A stretch of DNA of 64,000 nucleotides from Microbacterium oxydans (GTDB taxonomy: Bacteria; Actinomycetota; Actinomycetes; Actinomycetales; Microbacteriaceae): positions 806,001 to 870,000 of the forward strand of contig NZ_CP092891.1 of the NCBI RefSeq assembly GCF_026559675.1, written 5' to 3'. Position numbers and translations under genes: made by a program. The notes beneath the pieces were generated by a model. That model searched no databases, was not told the DNA's origin, and worked only from the letters and a program-made list of their open reading frames with translations. This document shows positions 9,687 to 18,730 of the stretch, piece by piece (within the stretch, counting starts at the first letter, position 1; every line of letters begins with the position of its first letter).

Positions 9687-10658
9687 TCAGTCCGAGGACT
9701 TGAGCACGAAGACGTCGGTCGACGGCTCCGGGTCGATCGCCGGGCGGTACACGTCCGGCTCGATGTAGACGACGCGTGCGACCGGGACGGCCTCGCGGAT
9801 GCGCGCCTCGATCGCGTTGATGTCGTCGGCCGCCTCGCGCAGCGGCTTGTCGGCGTTGAGCGCGATCTTGGCCGCGACCATGAGCTCGTCCGGCCCGAGG
9901 TACAGGGTCTTCATGTGGATGATCTTCTCGATCTCGTCACCGGCGTTGATCGCGTCGACGATCCGGTCGTGATCGGCCTGGGTCGCGCCCTCGCCGACCA
10001 GCAGGCTCTTCGTCTCGACGCCCAGCACGATCGCGATGAGGACCAGCAGCACACCGATCATCACGGTGCCGAGCGCGTCGAACATCGGGTTTCCGGTGAT
10101 CAGGGTCAGACCGACCCCGAGGAGCGCGAACGTGAGGCCCGTCAGCGCGCCCACGTCCTCGAGCAGCACGACCGGCAGCTCCGGAGCCTTCGAGCGGCGC
10201 ACGAACGACACCCACGACTGGCCCTTCTCGCGCACGAGGTTGCTCTCGCGCACCGCGGTGCGCAGCGAGAACGACTCGAGTCCGATCGCGACGACGAGCA
10301 CCACCAGCGGCAGCCACCACCACGTCTTGTCGAGCTCGTGCGGGTTCGTGAGCTTCTCGACGCCCTCGTAGATCGCGAAGAGGCCACCGACGGAGAAGAG
10401 GATGATCGACACGACGAACGCGTACACGTAGCGCTCCCGGCCGTAGCCGAAGGGGTGCGCGCGGTCGGCCTCGCGGCGGGCCTTCCGTCCGCCGAGCATC
10501 AGCAGCAGCTGGTTGCCGGAGTCGGCGACCGAGTGGATCGCCTCCGCGAGCATCGACGCCGAGCCGGAGAGTGCCCAGGCGATGAACTTCGCGAGCGCGA
10601 TGCCCATGTTCGCCAGGAACGCCGCGACGATGGCCTTGTTGCCTCCGGATGCACTCAT
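9687..10658 (-). CDS. Cation diffusion facilitator family metal transporter
   Basis: A 323-residue CDF-type transporter, expected to export divalent cations such as Zn2+ across the cytoplasmic membrane in exchange for protons. The first half holds the transmembrane domain, with AEAIHSVADSGNQLLL carrying the HxxxD metal-site motif, followed by HPFGYGRERYVYAFV. The second half has the cytoplasmic ferredoxin-like domain (MKTLYLGPDELMVAAKIAL). The HPFGYGRERY motif places it nearer the ZnT9-like branch than E. coli FieF. Metal specificity cannot be read from sequence. It is divergent from proC and probably in an operon with the downstream lipoprotein gene. Confidence 0.88.
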   Translation of the reverse strand: MSASGGNKAIVAAFLANMGIALAKFIAWALSGSASMLAEAIHSVADSGNQLLLMLGGRKARREADRAHPFGYGRERYVYAFVVSIILFSVGGLFAIYEGVEKLTNPHELDKTWWWLPLVVLVVAIGLESFSLRTAVRESNLVREKGQSWVSFVRRSKAPELPVVLLEDVGALTGLTFALLGVGLTLITGNPMFDALGTVMIGVLLVLIAIVLGVETKSLLVGEGATQADHDRIVDAINAGDEIEKIIHMKTLYLGPDELMVAAKIALNADKPLREAADDINAIEARIREAVPVARVVYIEPDVYRPAIDPEPSTDVFVLKSSD

Positions 10659-10717
10659 GGGACGAGTCTAGAACCGCCTGCCCGGGGAAGTCGGAGTGCC
10701 CGCCGTAGGATGACGAC

Positions 10718-11557
10718 ATGGCTGACTCGCTTCCCTCCCTCGCTTTCCTCGGTGCCGGCTCGATGGGCGGTGCGATCCTCCGCGGGGTGGTCGCCTCGGG
10801 CATCCGGATCGACGGCGGGATCACCGCGACGAACCGCACGCCGGAGAAGGCGGCGGCGTTCTCGGGCCTCGACGGCGTCACGAGCATCGCGCTCGCCGAG
10901 CGTCCGGACGGCAATGCCGAGGCCGCGGCCGCAGCGCGCATCGTGCTGGTCGGGGTGAAGCCGGCGATGGTGCCCGACCTGCTCCGCGAGATCGCACCGC
11001 ACCTCGCCGCCGACGCGATCGTGGTGAGCGTCGCGGCCGGTGTCACGCTGCAGACCTTCGCCGAGGTGCTCGGCGCGGATGCCCGCGTGATCCGCTCCAT
11101 GCCCAACACGCCGTCGACCGTGCGAAAGGGGGTCACGGGCCTCGCCGCCGGTGCCGCCGTCTCGGACGATGATCTGGCGCTCGTCCGTCGCCTCTTCGAG
11201 ACCGTCGGCGCGGTCGTGGAGGTGCCGGAGTCGCAGATCGACGCACTCTCCACCATCTCGGGCTCGGGCCCCGCGTATGTCTACCTGCTGATCGAGGAGT
11301 TCACCAAGGCCGCCGTCGGCATGGGCTTCGACGAGGCGGATGCCCGGCTCATGGTCGAACAGACGTTCATCGGGGCCACCGCGCTGCTCGATGCCTCGGG
11401 GGAGGACCCGGCCGAGCTGCGTCGCCGTGTCACGAGCCCCAAGGGCACGACGGAGCGGGCGGTCGCCGTGCTGCAGGACGCGCACCTCGATCGCACGTTC
11501 GCCGATGCCGCGGCCGCCGCGCTCGCGCGTGCCAGGGAACTCGCTGCCGGAGCCTGA
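10718..11557 (+). CDS. proC: Pyrroline-5-carboxylate reductase
   Basis: Last enzyme of proline synthesis, reducing pyrroline-5-carboxylate with NAD(P)H. The 279-residue protein opens with FLGAGSMGGAIL, the Rossmann GxGxMG motif. It also contains VGVKPAMVPDLL, RSMPNTPSTVRKGVTG and the long family signature STISGSGPAYVYLLIEEF. The C terminus SPKGTTERAVAVL is the conserved P5CR dimer segment. In mycobacteria proC sits close to the HTH/bS22 gene pair; here that pair is about 9 kb downstream. Confidence 0.95.
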   Translation: MADSLPSLAFLGAGSMGGAILRGVVASGIRIDGGITATNRTPEKAAAFSGLDGVTSIALAERPDGNAEAAAAARIVLVGVKPAMVPDLLREIAPHLAADAIVVSVAAGVTLQTFAEVLGADARVIRSMPNTPSTVRKGVTGLAAGAAVSDDDLALVRRLFETVGAVVEVPESQIDALSTISGSGPAYVYLLIEEFTKAAVGMGFDEADARLMVEQTFIGATALLDASGEDPAELRRRVTSPKGTTERAVAVLQDAHLDRTFADAAAAALARARELAAGA

Positions 11558-11559
11558 CC

Positions 11560-11847
11560 ATGCGACTGCGCATCGAGGGCGAGATCTGGTACTGGCGCGG
11601 ACCCGCGCCGTTCCACTTCGTCACCGTGCCGCCGCCCGAGAGCGAGATGATCCACGAGGTCGCGTCGGTCGTCACCTACGGGTGGGGGATGATCCCGGCA
11701 TCCGTCACGATCGGATCGACCACGGTGACCACCGCGCTCTGGCCGAAGGACGGCGGGTACATCGTGCCGATCAAGAAGGTGCTGCAGGACCGGGAGGGCC
11801 TCGGCGTCGACGACGTGGTCGAGCTCGTCCTCGACATCGACGCCTGA
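11560..11847 (+). CDS. DUF1905 domain protein
   Basis: A 95-residue protein matching the DUF1905 pattern: an N-terminal GEIWYWRGPAPFHFVTVP, then WGMIPASVTIGSTTVTTALWPKDGGYIVPIKKVLQ, then a short tail. The domain is a small beta-barrel-like fold of unknown function. Its ATG lies 2 bp after the proC stop, so the two are probably translated from one mRNA. It converges with the ABC permease gene 10 bp downstream. Confidence 0.75.
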   Translation: MRLRIEGEIWYWRGPAPFHFVTVPPPESEMIHEVASVVTYGWGMIPASVTIGSTTVTTALWPKDGGYIVPIKKVLQDREGLGVDDVVELVLDIDA

Positions 11848-11857
11848 GGCTCGCCCG

Positions 11858-13450
11858 TCAGCTCTCGCTGGCGACCTCGGCGAGCACCTCGGGCCAGCGA
11901 CGGTTCAGGACGCTGCCGCCGAGTGCCGTGCCGCCCCACACTGCCAGGGCGCCGATGACGACACCGCACGCGAGGCTCACCCAGCCGAGGGCGGGGTTCC
12001 AGATCGCCGCGATGGCGAACCCGAGCGCCGGGGCACCGAGCACGAGGGTGATCGGACCGATGATGATCATCGCCAGCAGCGACTGCACCCCGCCGGACGA
12101 ACCGCGTCCGAACGGGTTGGCCTCCGGTGCGGGAGCGCGTCCCGGGAGGAAGCTGCCCACCCAGGCTCCGGCGCCCGCGGAGACCGCCGTCAGCCCGATG
12201 GCCGACCCGATGCTGGCGGGCAGCAGGTCCGGGCGCCCGGCGACCAGGCAGGTGGCCACGCACAGCGCGAGGGTCACGGGCACGGCGATCAGCCCGAAGC
12301 CGAGCAGCCTTCCCGCCCGATCCGCGGCTCCGCTCACGCCGCCCAGGATGTGGGCGGCGATCGCATCGTTGTCGTAGGCGATCGCCATCTGCATGATCGT
12401 GCCGGTGAGCAGGGCGTTGATGGAGGGGATCAGGGTGATCGCGGGCGCGAACCCGACCGATTCGTCCTGGAGACCGTTCATCAGCGCGAGCCCGATGAAG
12501 ATCGCCGGCAGCAGCAGGAGCATCACGATGTTCACGACCTGCCGAGGGTCGCGGCGGAAGTACCGCAGCGTGCGGGCGGCGATGGCTCCGACCGGGGTGG
12601 CGGGGAGCATCCGATCCAGGATGCCGCCCGAGCGGACCCGGCCGCCACCGCTGCTCTGGATCGGCGAGACGAGGCGTGCGGCCAGCAGGGCCTTCGACGC
12701 GAACCACAGGGCCGCGACCGTCGCGAGGGCGATCAGCAGACGGAGGGCCGCCGCGACCAGGTCGCCCTGAGCGACGGATGCGGGGACCCCGAACACGGCG
12801 CCGACCGGCGTCCACGCGGCGATGTCGGCGACTGCGGCGAAGGCTCCGCCCACATCGCCGACCCGGGTGAGGGCCCCGATGCCGAGATTGAGCAGCAGAC
12901 CCGACGACGCGGCGAGCACCACCCCGAGCGTCAGCACCAGGTCACGGGTGCTGCGCCGTGCCAGCCACCCGGCGAGGATCCCGCTCACGACGCGGGCGCC
13001 CAGCACGCAGGTGACGACAGCGACGGGGATCATGACCAGGGCGGTGAGCAGGGCGGGGAGGCTCACGGACCAGCCGAGGAGCATCAGCACCAGGGCGAAG
13101 GTCGTGCCGATGCCGCCGATCGTGGTGGTCCCCGCGACAGTGAGGCCCGGGAGCAGCGACCGGGCGGTGACCGGCAGCAGGGCGAACCGCTCGGGAGCCA
13201 GCGAGTCGTCACCGCTGACCAGGATCGAGCCGATCCACCAGCCCAGGACGATCACGGAGCCGGTCAGCACGATCGCCGTGACCGCGGCGTCGGGGGCGGC
13301 GAAGCGCAGCGCCACGAGTCCCGCGGTCAGGCCGGCGAGGAAGCCCAGGGCGATCATGCCGGTGATGATCAGCGTGACGATCATCCACGGGTTGCGCGAC
13401 AGCTGATGACGCAGCTGCCGCCAGCGCAGGCTTACGAGGAGCGCAACCAC
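11858..13450 (-). CDS. ABC-2 type exporter permease, multi-TM
   Basis: A roughly 530-residue integral membrane protein with many hydrophobic segments across its length. It is the membrane partner of the ATPase encoded just upstream. The start is taken as the GTG at 13448-13450 (VVALLVSLRWRQLRHQLSRNPW), which overlaps the ATPase 3' end by 19 bp. An ATG 46 codons further upstream would add an Arg/Ala-rich, non-membrane N terminus that is only a shadow of the ATPase gene. The architecture resembles the large ABC-2 exporter permeases of actinobacteria, two six-helix halves in one chain. The substrate is unknown. Confidence 0.78.
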   Translation of the reverse strand: MVALLVSLRWRQLRHQLSRNPWMIVTLIITGMIALGFLAGLTAGLVALRFAAPDAAVTAIVLTGSVIVLGWWIGSILVSGDDSLAPERFALLPVTARSLLPGLTVAGTTTIGGIGTTFALVLMLLGWSVSLPALLTALVMIPVAVVTCVLGARVVSGILAGWLARRSTRDLVLTLGVVLAASSGLLLNLGIGALTRVGDVGGAFAAVADIAAWTPVGAVFGVPASVAQGDLVAAALRLLIALATVAALWFASKALLAARLVSPIQSSGGGRVRSGGILDRMLPATPVGAIAARTLRYFRRDPRQVVNIVMLLLLPAIFIGLALMNGLQDESVGFAPAITLIPSINALLTGTIMQMAIAYDNDAIAAHILGGVSGAADRAGRLLGFGLIAVPVTLALCVATCLVAGRPDLLPASIGSAIGLTAVSAGAGAWVGSFLPGRAPAPEANPFGRGSSGGVQSLLAMIIIGPITLVLGAPALGFAIAAIWNPALGWVSLACGVVIGALAVWGGTALGGSVLNRRWPEVLAEVASES

Positions 13451-14208
13451 GCGAGCGTCTCCGTCCCGAGATCGTGTGCGCCCACCAGCGCGAGGAACCG
13501 CTGCTGCAGCGACAGGCCCGCCCGCACCTCGTCGAGGGGACCGTGCGCGAGCAGCCGCCCCTCGGCGACGATCGCGACCCGGTCGCACATCGACTCGACG
13601 AGTTCCATCACGTGGCTGGACAGCACCACCGTGCCGCCGCCCGCGACGAACGCCTTCAGGATCTGGCGGATCGTCTCGCCCGAGACCGGATCCACCGCCT
13701 CCAGCGGCTCATCGAGGATCAGCAGTCGCGGCGCGTGGATCAGCGCGCACGCCAGACCGATCTTCTTGCGCATGCCCGCCGAGTAGTCGACGACGAGCTT
13801 GTCGCTCGCATCGGCGAGTCCGAGCGCCACGAGGAGCTCTTCGCTGCGCGCCGTCACCTCCGCCTCGGCCATGCCCCGCAGCAGGCCCGTGTACCGCAGC
13901 AGCTCCGCCCCGCTGAGCCGGTCGAGCATGCGGATGCCGTCGGGGAGGACGCCCATGTGCGCCTTCGCGGCCGCGGGGTCCTGCCACACGTCCGCGCCGA
14001 GGACCCAGGCGGTTCCGGCGTCCGGGCGCAGCAGCCCCGTCGTCATGGCCAGAGTCGTGGTCTTGCCCGCGCCGTTCGGGCCGAGGAGACCCAGCATCGA
14101 TCCGGCCGGCACGTCGAGCGAGAGGCTGTCGACGGCGACTTTCGGCCCGAACTGCTTGCGGAGCCCGCGAAGGGCGAGGACGGGCGGAGCCGCGGTGGGG
14201 TCGGTCAT
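13432..14208 (-). CDS. ABC exporter ATP-binding subunit
   Basis: A 258-residue ABC ATPase that should energise the permease encoded downstream. It has Walker A GPNGAGKTT, signature YSAGMRKKIG (a variant of LSGGQ seen in ABC-2 exporters) and Walker B LLILDEPLEAVDP, followed by the switch histidine in VVLSSHVME. The ATG at 14208 (MTDPTAAPPVL) is preferred; an ATG 12 codons upstream would add a non-conserved extension. The 3' end overlaps the permease start by 19 bp, so the two are translationally coupled. Confidence 0.88.
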   Translation of the reverse strand: MTDPTAAPPVLALRGLRKQFGPKVAVDSLSLDVPAGSMLGLLGPNGAGKTTTLAMTTGLLRPDAGTAWVLGADVWQDPAAAKAHMGVLPDGIRMLDRLSGAELLRYTGLLRGMAEAEVTARSEELLVALGLADASDKLVVDYSAGMRKKIGLACALIHAPRLLILDEPLEAVDPVSGETIRQILKAFVAGGGTVVLSSHVMELVESMCDRVAIVAEGRLLAHGPLDEVRAGLSLQQRFLALVGAHDLGTETLAWLRSS

Positions 14209-14297
14209 GGCTCCATCCCACCACGCGGCCGGGGTGGAGGACATCCGCCGTGAGGGGGATTAGTCGATCCCGGAGCGGCCGGAGTCAGCGGGCGCGG

Positions 14298-14969
14298 TCA
14301 GCGGTCGAGGGCGGCGAAGCGCTCGATGTCGCTGTTGGTGCCCGACACGATGATGAGGTCGTGGTTCGTGACGATGGTGTTCGCCTCGGCGTAGCGGAAC
14401 GGCTTGCCGGGGCTCTTCACGCCGACGACGGTGACCTTGTACTTCGAGCGCACGCCCGACTCGTTCAGGCCCACGCCGCGGATGAACTTCGGCGGGTACA
14501 TCTTGGCCAGCACGAAGTCGTCGTCGAAGCGGATGAAGTCGAGCATCCGCCCGCTCACGAGGTGCGCGACGCGCTCTCCGGCCTCGCGCTCCGGGTAGAT
14601 GACGTGGTTCGCGCCGACGCGGGCGAGGATCTTGCCGTGCGACTGGGAGACGGCCTTGGCCCAGATCTGCGGCACCTTCAGGTCGACGAGGTTCGCGGTG
14701 ATCAGCACGGACGCCTCGATCGAGGAGCCGACCGCGACGACGGCGACCTGGAAATCCTGGGCGCCGATCTGGCGCAGGGCGTCGATGTTCTTCGCGTCGG
14801 CCTGCACGGTGTGCGTGACGCGGTCCGACCACTTCTGCACGAGCTCGAGGTTGTCGTCGATCGCGAGCACCTCGCGATCGAGGCGGTCGAGCTCCCCGGC
14901 ACAGGCGGCGCCGAATCGGCCGAGGCCGATGACGAGGACGGGCGCGTCGCCCCGGAGGACTTCAACCAA
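14298..14969 (-). CDS. TrkA/KtrA-type potassium uptake regulatory subunit
   Basis: A 223-residue cytoplasmic gating subunit of a Trk/Ktr K+ uptake system. The N-terminal RCK_N domain has the nucleotide-binding LVIGLGRFGAACAGEL (GxGxxG), followed by D38 and D39 in VLAIDDN for NAD/ATP ribose contact. The second half, after about residue 135, is an RCK_C domain. Its start codon lies inside the end of the trkH gene (8 bp overlap), so it is the second gene of a coupled pair. Confidence 0.88.
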   Translation of the reverse strand: MVEVLRGDAPVLVIGLGRFGAACAGELDRLDREVLAIDDNLELVQKWSDRVTHTVQADAKNIDALRQIGAQDFQVAVVAVGSSIEASVLITANLVDLKVPQIWAKAVSQSHGKILARVGANHVIYPEREAGERVAHLVSGRMLDFIRFDDDFVLAKMYPPKFIRGVGLNESGVRSKYKVTVVGVKSPGKPFRYAEANTIVTNHDLIIVSGTNSDIERFAALDR

Positions 14970-16392
14970 CGATCGGCCTTTCCACGGGCAGTGAGTAGTA
15001 CTGCGTTCGCGATGTCGCGGCGACTGCCGCGGCGAGAGTCACTGTACCAACGCGCCCCATGAAGATCGTGGCGGCGAGCACGTAGGAGCCGGCGTCCGGA
15101 AGCTCGGCGGTGAGACCCGTCGACAGGCCGACGGTCGCGAACGCGGAGATCACGTCGAACAGGACATGGCTGATGTCGTCTTTCGTGATCTGGGCGATGA
15201 CGATGGTGGACAGGGCGACGATCGTCGCTCCCCACGCGACGACGCTGAGCGCCACGCGCTGCACGTCGCTCGGGATGCGGCGACCGAACGCCTCGACCGA
15301 CTGACGGCCCTTCGCCTCCGACCACACGGCGATCGCCAGCACGGCGAGGGTCGTGACCTTGATGCCGCCCGCCGTGGAGGCGGAGCCGCCGCCGACGAAC
15401 ATCAGCATGCTGGCGGCGAGCAGGGACGAGCCGTTCAGGTCGTCCATCTCGATGACGTTGAATCCGCCGGATCGGGTCATGGCGGACAGGAAGAACGCCT
15501 GGAACGTGGTGTCGGCGGCGTCCATGGAGCCGAAGGTCTTCGGGTTGTCGAACTCGAGGATGACGAACACCGCGGCGCCCAGGATGAACAGCAGCACGGT
15601 GGTGACGATGGTGAGCTTGGAGTGCAGCGACCACCGCTTCACGTGCCAGACGTGCTTGGCGAGCGTGTAGATGACCGGGAAGCCGATGCTGCCGAGGAAC
15701 ACGCCCACCATGAGGAGCGAGAGCACGAGGTAGTCGTCGGCGAACACGGCGACGCCGCCGTCGTTCGGCGCGAAGCCGGTGTTCGTGAAGGCCATGGCCG
15801 CGAAGTACGGCGCCTCCCAGAGCGCGGCGATCGGATCGACCTTCGCCATCACCAGCGCGGGGTAGAGGAGGACGGCGAGGGAGGCCTCGATGATGAGCGC
15901 CGAGACGGCGACCGTGGTCAGCAGCTGGCCGACCTCGCCGAGACGGACCGTCTGGCTCTCGTTGACCACGCCGCCGTGTGCACGCAGCGGGTTCGTGTCG
16001 CCCGCGGCCATCAGCTTCGCGCGCAGGCCGAGGCGCTTGGAGATGAGCATGCCCATCAGCGACGCGAGGGTGAGCACGCCGAGAGCGCCGATGTTCACAC
16101 CGAGGAAGACCAGCACGTGTCCGAACGGCGACCAGTGGTTCGCCATGTCGACGGTCGACAGGCCGGTCACGCAGATCGTGGAGACGGCCGTGAACAGCGC
16201 GTCGCTCAGCGGGGTGACCGTCCCGCTCGCCGAGGCCATGGGCAGCGACAGCAGGACGGTGAAGACGAGGATCAGGAGGGCGAAGACGACGATCGCGAAG
16301 CGGGAGGGCGAGGAGGTGACGAGGTGCTTCACCCAGCCGGCGGCACTCTTGAGGCTCTGCCGTGGGGACGACGCCGAAACGATGCCCGACAT
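14962..16392 (-). CDS. trkH: TrkH/KtrB family potassium transporter, membrane subunit
   Basis: A 476-residue integral membrane K+ channel-like transporter subunit. It carries the four repeated pore regions of the family, including TAVSTICVTGLSTVD (first selectivity loop), AAMAFTNTGFAPND, AMTRSGGFNVIEM and ISAFATVGLSTGLTAE. Each has the glycine that lines the K+ filter. It overlaps the RCK-domain gene downstream and is divergent from an ArsR-type regulator gene 107 bp away. Confidence 0.92.
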   Translation of the reverse strand: MSGIVSASSPRQSLKSAAGWVKHLVTSSPSRFAIVVFALLILVFTVLLSLPMASASGTVTPLSDALFTAVSTICVTGLSTVDMANHWSPFGHVLVFLGVNIGALGVLTLASLMGMLISKRLGLRAKLMAAGDTNPLRAHGGVVNESQTVRLGEVGQLLTTVAVSALIIEASLAVLLYPALVMAKVDPIAALWEAPYFAAMAFTNTGFAPNDGGVAVFADDYLVLSLLMVGVFLGSIGFPVIYTLAKHVWHVKRWSLHSKLTIVTTVLLFILGAAVFVILEFDNPKTFGSMDAADTTFQAFFLSAMTRSGGFNVIEMDDLNGSSLLAASMLMFVGGGSASTAGGIKVTTLAVLAIAVWSEAKGRQSVEAFGRRIPSDVQRVALSVVAWGATIVALSTIVIAQITKDDISHVLFDVISAFATVGLSTGLTAELPDAGSYVLAATIFMGRVGTVTLAAAVAATSRTQYYSLPVERPIVG

Positions 16393-16499
16393 CGCTTCCC
16401 CCTTCTCGTTTCTGCCTCACCCGCGCAACGCGGTCTCACGACGTCTGCCGCAGAGCCTTCGTCATGGTACTCCGTGCCGGGGACGACTACCCTGATCTC

Positions 16500-16910
16500 A
16501 TGACGGACATCTTCGACGTGATCGCAGACGGTACGAGGCGAGACATCCTCCAGCTCCTGCTGCGACGCACGGCCGAAGGTGAGACCGGCACCAGCGTCAG
16601 CCAGATCGTCGCCGATCTGGGCATCAGCCAGCCCACGGTCTCCAAGCATCTGAAGGTGCTGCGCGACGCCGAGCTCGTCACGGTGCGTGAAGACGGACAG
16701 CGCCGCTTCTACAGCCTCGCGGTCGAACCGCTCGAGGTCGTGGACGACTGGCTGGTGCCCTTCCTGGTCGACGCCTACGGCGACAGTGCGCCGGACATCG
16801 ACTACCACGCGGTGCCCGACAGTGCCGCGCATGCCGCCGAGGTCGTGGGCCGCGCGGCCGCCTCCGCGAAGCACGTCGTCGCGAACGCGCTCAAGCGTCT
16901 CGGGGCCTGA
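16500..16910 (+). CDS. ArsR-family winged-helix transcriptional regulator
   Basis: A 136-residue DNA-binding protein. MTDIFDVIADGTRRDILQLLL is a typical ArsR N terminus. The recognition helix region is IVADLGISQPTVSKHLKVL and the wing is VTVREDGQRRFYSL. No cysteine metal-site motif is visible, so a metal-sensing role is not supported. The start is the ATG at 16500; TACCCT ends about six bases upstream and no Shine-Dalgarno is seen, so the mRNA may be leaderless. It is divergent from trkH and 68 bp upstream of the DUF2071 gene on the same strand; either could be a target. Confidence 0.82.
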   Translation: MTDIFDVIADGTRRDILQLLLRRTAEGETGTSVSQIVADLGISQPTVSKHLKVLRDAELVTVREDGQRRFYSLAVEPLEVVDDWLVPFLVDAYGDSAPDIDYHAVPDSAAHAAEVVGRAAASAKHVVANALKRLGA

Positions 16911-16978
16911 CCCTCGCCCGCGGGCGCAGCATACGGTTTGCCATTGCAGCTACTTAGCTAAGGTGCTAATTTCGGGGC

Positions 16979-17746
16979 ATGACCGATTCCCGAGTGATGC
17001 GCCCCTCGTCCGTCGACGCCCCGGATGTCGTCCGGTCCGCGGCCGGCCTCGACACCCTCCGCGGCCGCATGCGGCGCCGTCTCCTGCTGACGTACCGCGT
17101 CGATCCCGACGTGGCCCGCGCGATCATCCCCGCCCCGTTCCGGCCGCAGTTGGTGGACGGCAGTGCCGTGGCGGGGATCTGCCTGATCGCGCTGACCCGG
17201 CTCCGGCCCGGATGGTTCCGGCCCGAGATCGGCATCTCCACGGAGAACACCGCGCACCGGTTCGCCGTCGAATGGGATGAGGATGGCACCACGCGCACCG
17301 GGGTGTACGTGACCGAGCGCCACAGCTCCGGCATGATCCCGGTCCTCGGCGGGGGACGGCTGTTCCCCGGGATGCAGCACCGAGCGCGGTTCGATGTCGA
17401 GGAGAGCGACACGCGCTTCCGGGTGCGGATGCGTGCCGACGACGCTGCGGTCACCGCCGATCTCGAGGTCGCCGACCGATGGGACAGCACGCTGTTCCCC
17501 ACCGTGCAGGAGGCCTCCGACTTCTACCGGTCGGGGGCGATCGGCTGGTCGCCGCGGCGTGGTGGCGGGGCGGCGGAGGGTGTGGAGCTGACCGCGTCGC
17601 GCTGGGCCGTGCAGGCCGTACGCGTCAACGAGGTGGCCTCGTCGTTCTTCGACGGCCTGCCGCCGGGGTCCGCGGTGTTCGACAGCGCGCTCGTCATGCG
17701 CGACCTCCCCGTGGTCTGGCGTCGGCCGGATGCACCTCGCCCCTGA
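16979..17746 (+). CDS. DUF2071 family protein
   Basis: A 255-residue protein fitting DUF2071 (YqjF-like, acetoacetate-decarboxylase-like fold): RMRRRLLLTYRVDPDVARAIIPAPFRP near the N terminus, then TENTAHRFAV and GVYVTERHSSG in the middle, with no membrane or secretion signal. The function of the family is unknown. The upstream region contains the palindrome CTTAGCTAAG at 16953-16962, close to the start, possibly an operator for the ArsR-type regulator encoded just upstream (inference). Confidence 0.7.
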   Translation: MTDSRVMRPSSVDAPDVVRSAAGLDTLRGRMRRRLLLTYRVDPDVARAIIPAPFRPQLVDGSAVAGICLIALTRLRPGWFRPEIGISTENTAHRFAVEWDEDGTTRTGVYVTERHSSGMIPVLGGGRLFPGMQHRARFDVEESDTRFRVRMRADDAAVTADLEVADRWDSTLFPTVQEASDFYRSGAIGWSPRRGGGAAEGVELTASRWAVQAVRVNEVASSFFDGLPPGSAVFDSALVMRDLPVVWRRPDAPRP

Positions 17747-17770
17747 CGACAGGGGGCGTGTCGTCAGGGG
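17740..17770. terminator. Perfect 12-bp hairpin at the DUF2071 gene end
   Basis: CCCCTGACGACA and TGTCGTCAGGGG pair perfectly around a 7-base loop. The hairpin overlaps the TGA stop of the DUF2071 gene. There is no clear T-run, so it may act as a bidirectional or factor-assisted end between convergent genes. Confidence 0.6.
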
Positions 17771-17902
17771 CGATTCGCGGATCCCCAGACCCGCGCGGAC
17801 TCGGCGGTGCCGCACGAGTCCTGGGAACACACTGTCAGTCTCGGCTGGGCGAACGTCGGAGAATGCCTGTGCCTCGGCTGAGATCGGGTGCGGTCGGGGG
17901 GA

Positions 17903-18730
17903 TCAGCGGCGCCCTGCCTTGCGGCGGAAGAGCCAGGCGCCCCAGACGACCGCCACCAGGAGGATGGCCAGGCACCAGCCGATCGCCCACCACGCCTCGC
18001 CTTGTGTCGGTGCATCGGTCAGCAGCCCGCGGATCGTCTCGACGATGGGTGTGATCGGCTGGTTGGCGGCCACCGGCTGCAGCCAGTCGGGCATGCTCGC
18101 CACCGGGACGAAGGCGCTGGACAGGTAGGGGAGGAAGAGCAGCACGAAGCCGTAGCCGTTCGCGCCCTCGGGGCTCCTGGCCGCGAGACCGATCGCGGCG
18201 AACAGGTACGTGATCGCGAGGATGTACAGCGCGATCAAGCCCGCGAGCGCGATCCACTCCCCGGCGTTCGCGTCGGGGCGGAATCCGACGAGGACGCCCA
18301 CGCCGATCACGATCGCCGTGGCGATGAGGTTGCGCAGCACACTCGCGACGACATGGCCCGTCAGCACCGCACCCGACCGCACCGGCATGGTGCGGAAGCG
18401 GTCGATGATGCCGGTGCGCATGTCGTTCGCGACATACACCGCCGTCGAGGAGGCCCCGAAGCCGGCGCAGGTGAGGATGATGCCCGGGACGACGTAGTCG
18501 ACGTAGGCGCCCGAGGGATCGATCGCCCCGCCGAACACCCACGTGAACATGAGCATGAGCATCACGGGCAGCATGATCGCCATGAGCAGTGATTCGCCGT
18601 CGCGCAGGGAATGGCGCAGGCTGCGGCCGACGAACACCGCCTCAGCGGTGATGCCACGCAGGCGGGGGCGCGGAGAGGGAGTCGGAAGGGCGGGCCCCGT
18701 GGTCCGAGGCGCGGCGAGCGTGATGTTCAT
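17903..18730 (-). CDS. DrrB-type ABC-2 exporter permease
   Basis: A 275-residue permease like DrrB, the membrane subunit of the daunorubicin-type exporters. It has about six transmembrane helices; FVGRSLRHSLRDGESLLMAIMLPVMLMLMF and RTGIIDRFRTMPVRSGAVLTG are characteristic of the family. The ATG overlaps the TGA of the upstream ATPase gene (ATGA at 18727-18730). Such pairs usually export hydrophobic drugs or lipids; the substrate here is unknown. Confidence 0.85.
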   Translation of the reverse strand: MNITLAAPRTTGPALPTPSPRPRLRGITAEAVFVGRSLRHSLRDGESLLMAIMLPVMLMLMFTWVFGGAIDPSGAYVDYVVPGIILTCAGFGASSTAVYVANDMRTGIIDRFRTMPVRSGAVLTGHVVASVLRNLIATAIVIGVGVLVGFRPDANAGEWIALAGLIALYILAITYLFAAIGLAARSPEGANGYGFVLLFLPYLSSAFVPVASMPDWLQPVAANQPITPIVETIRGLLTDAPTQGEAWWAIGWCLAILLVAVVWGAWLFRRKAGRR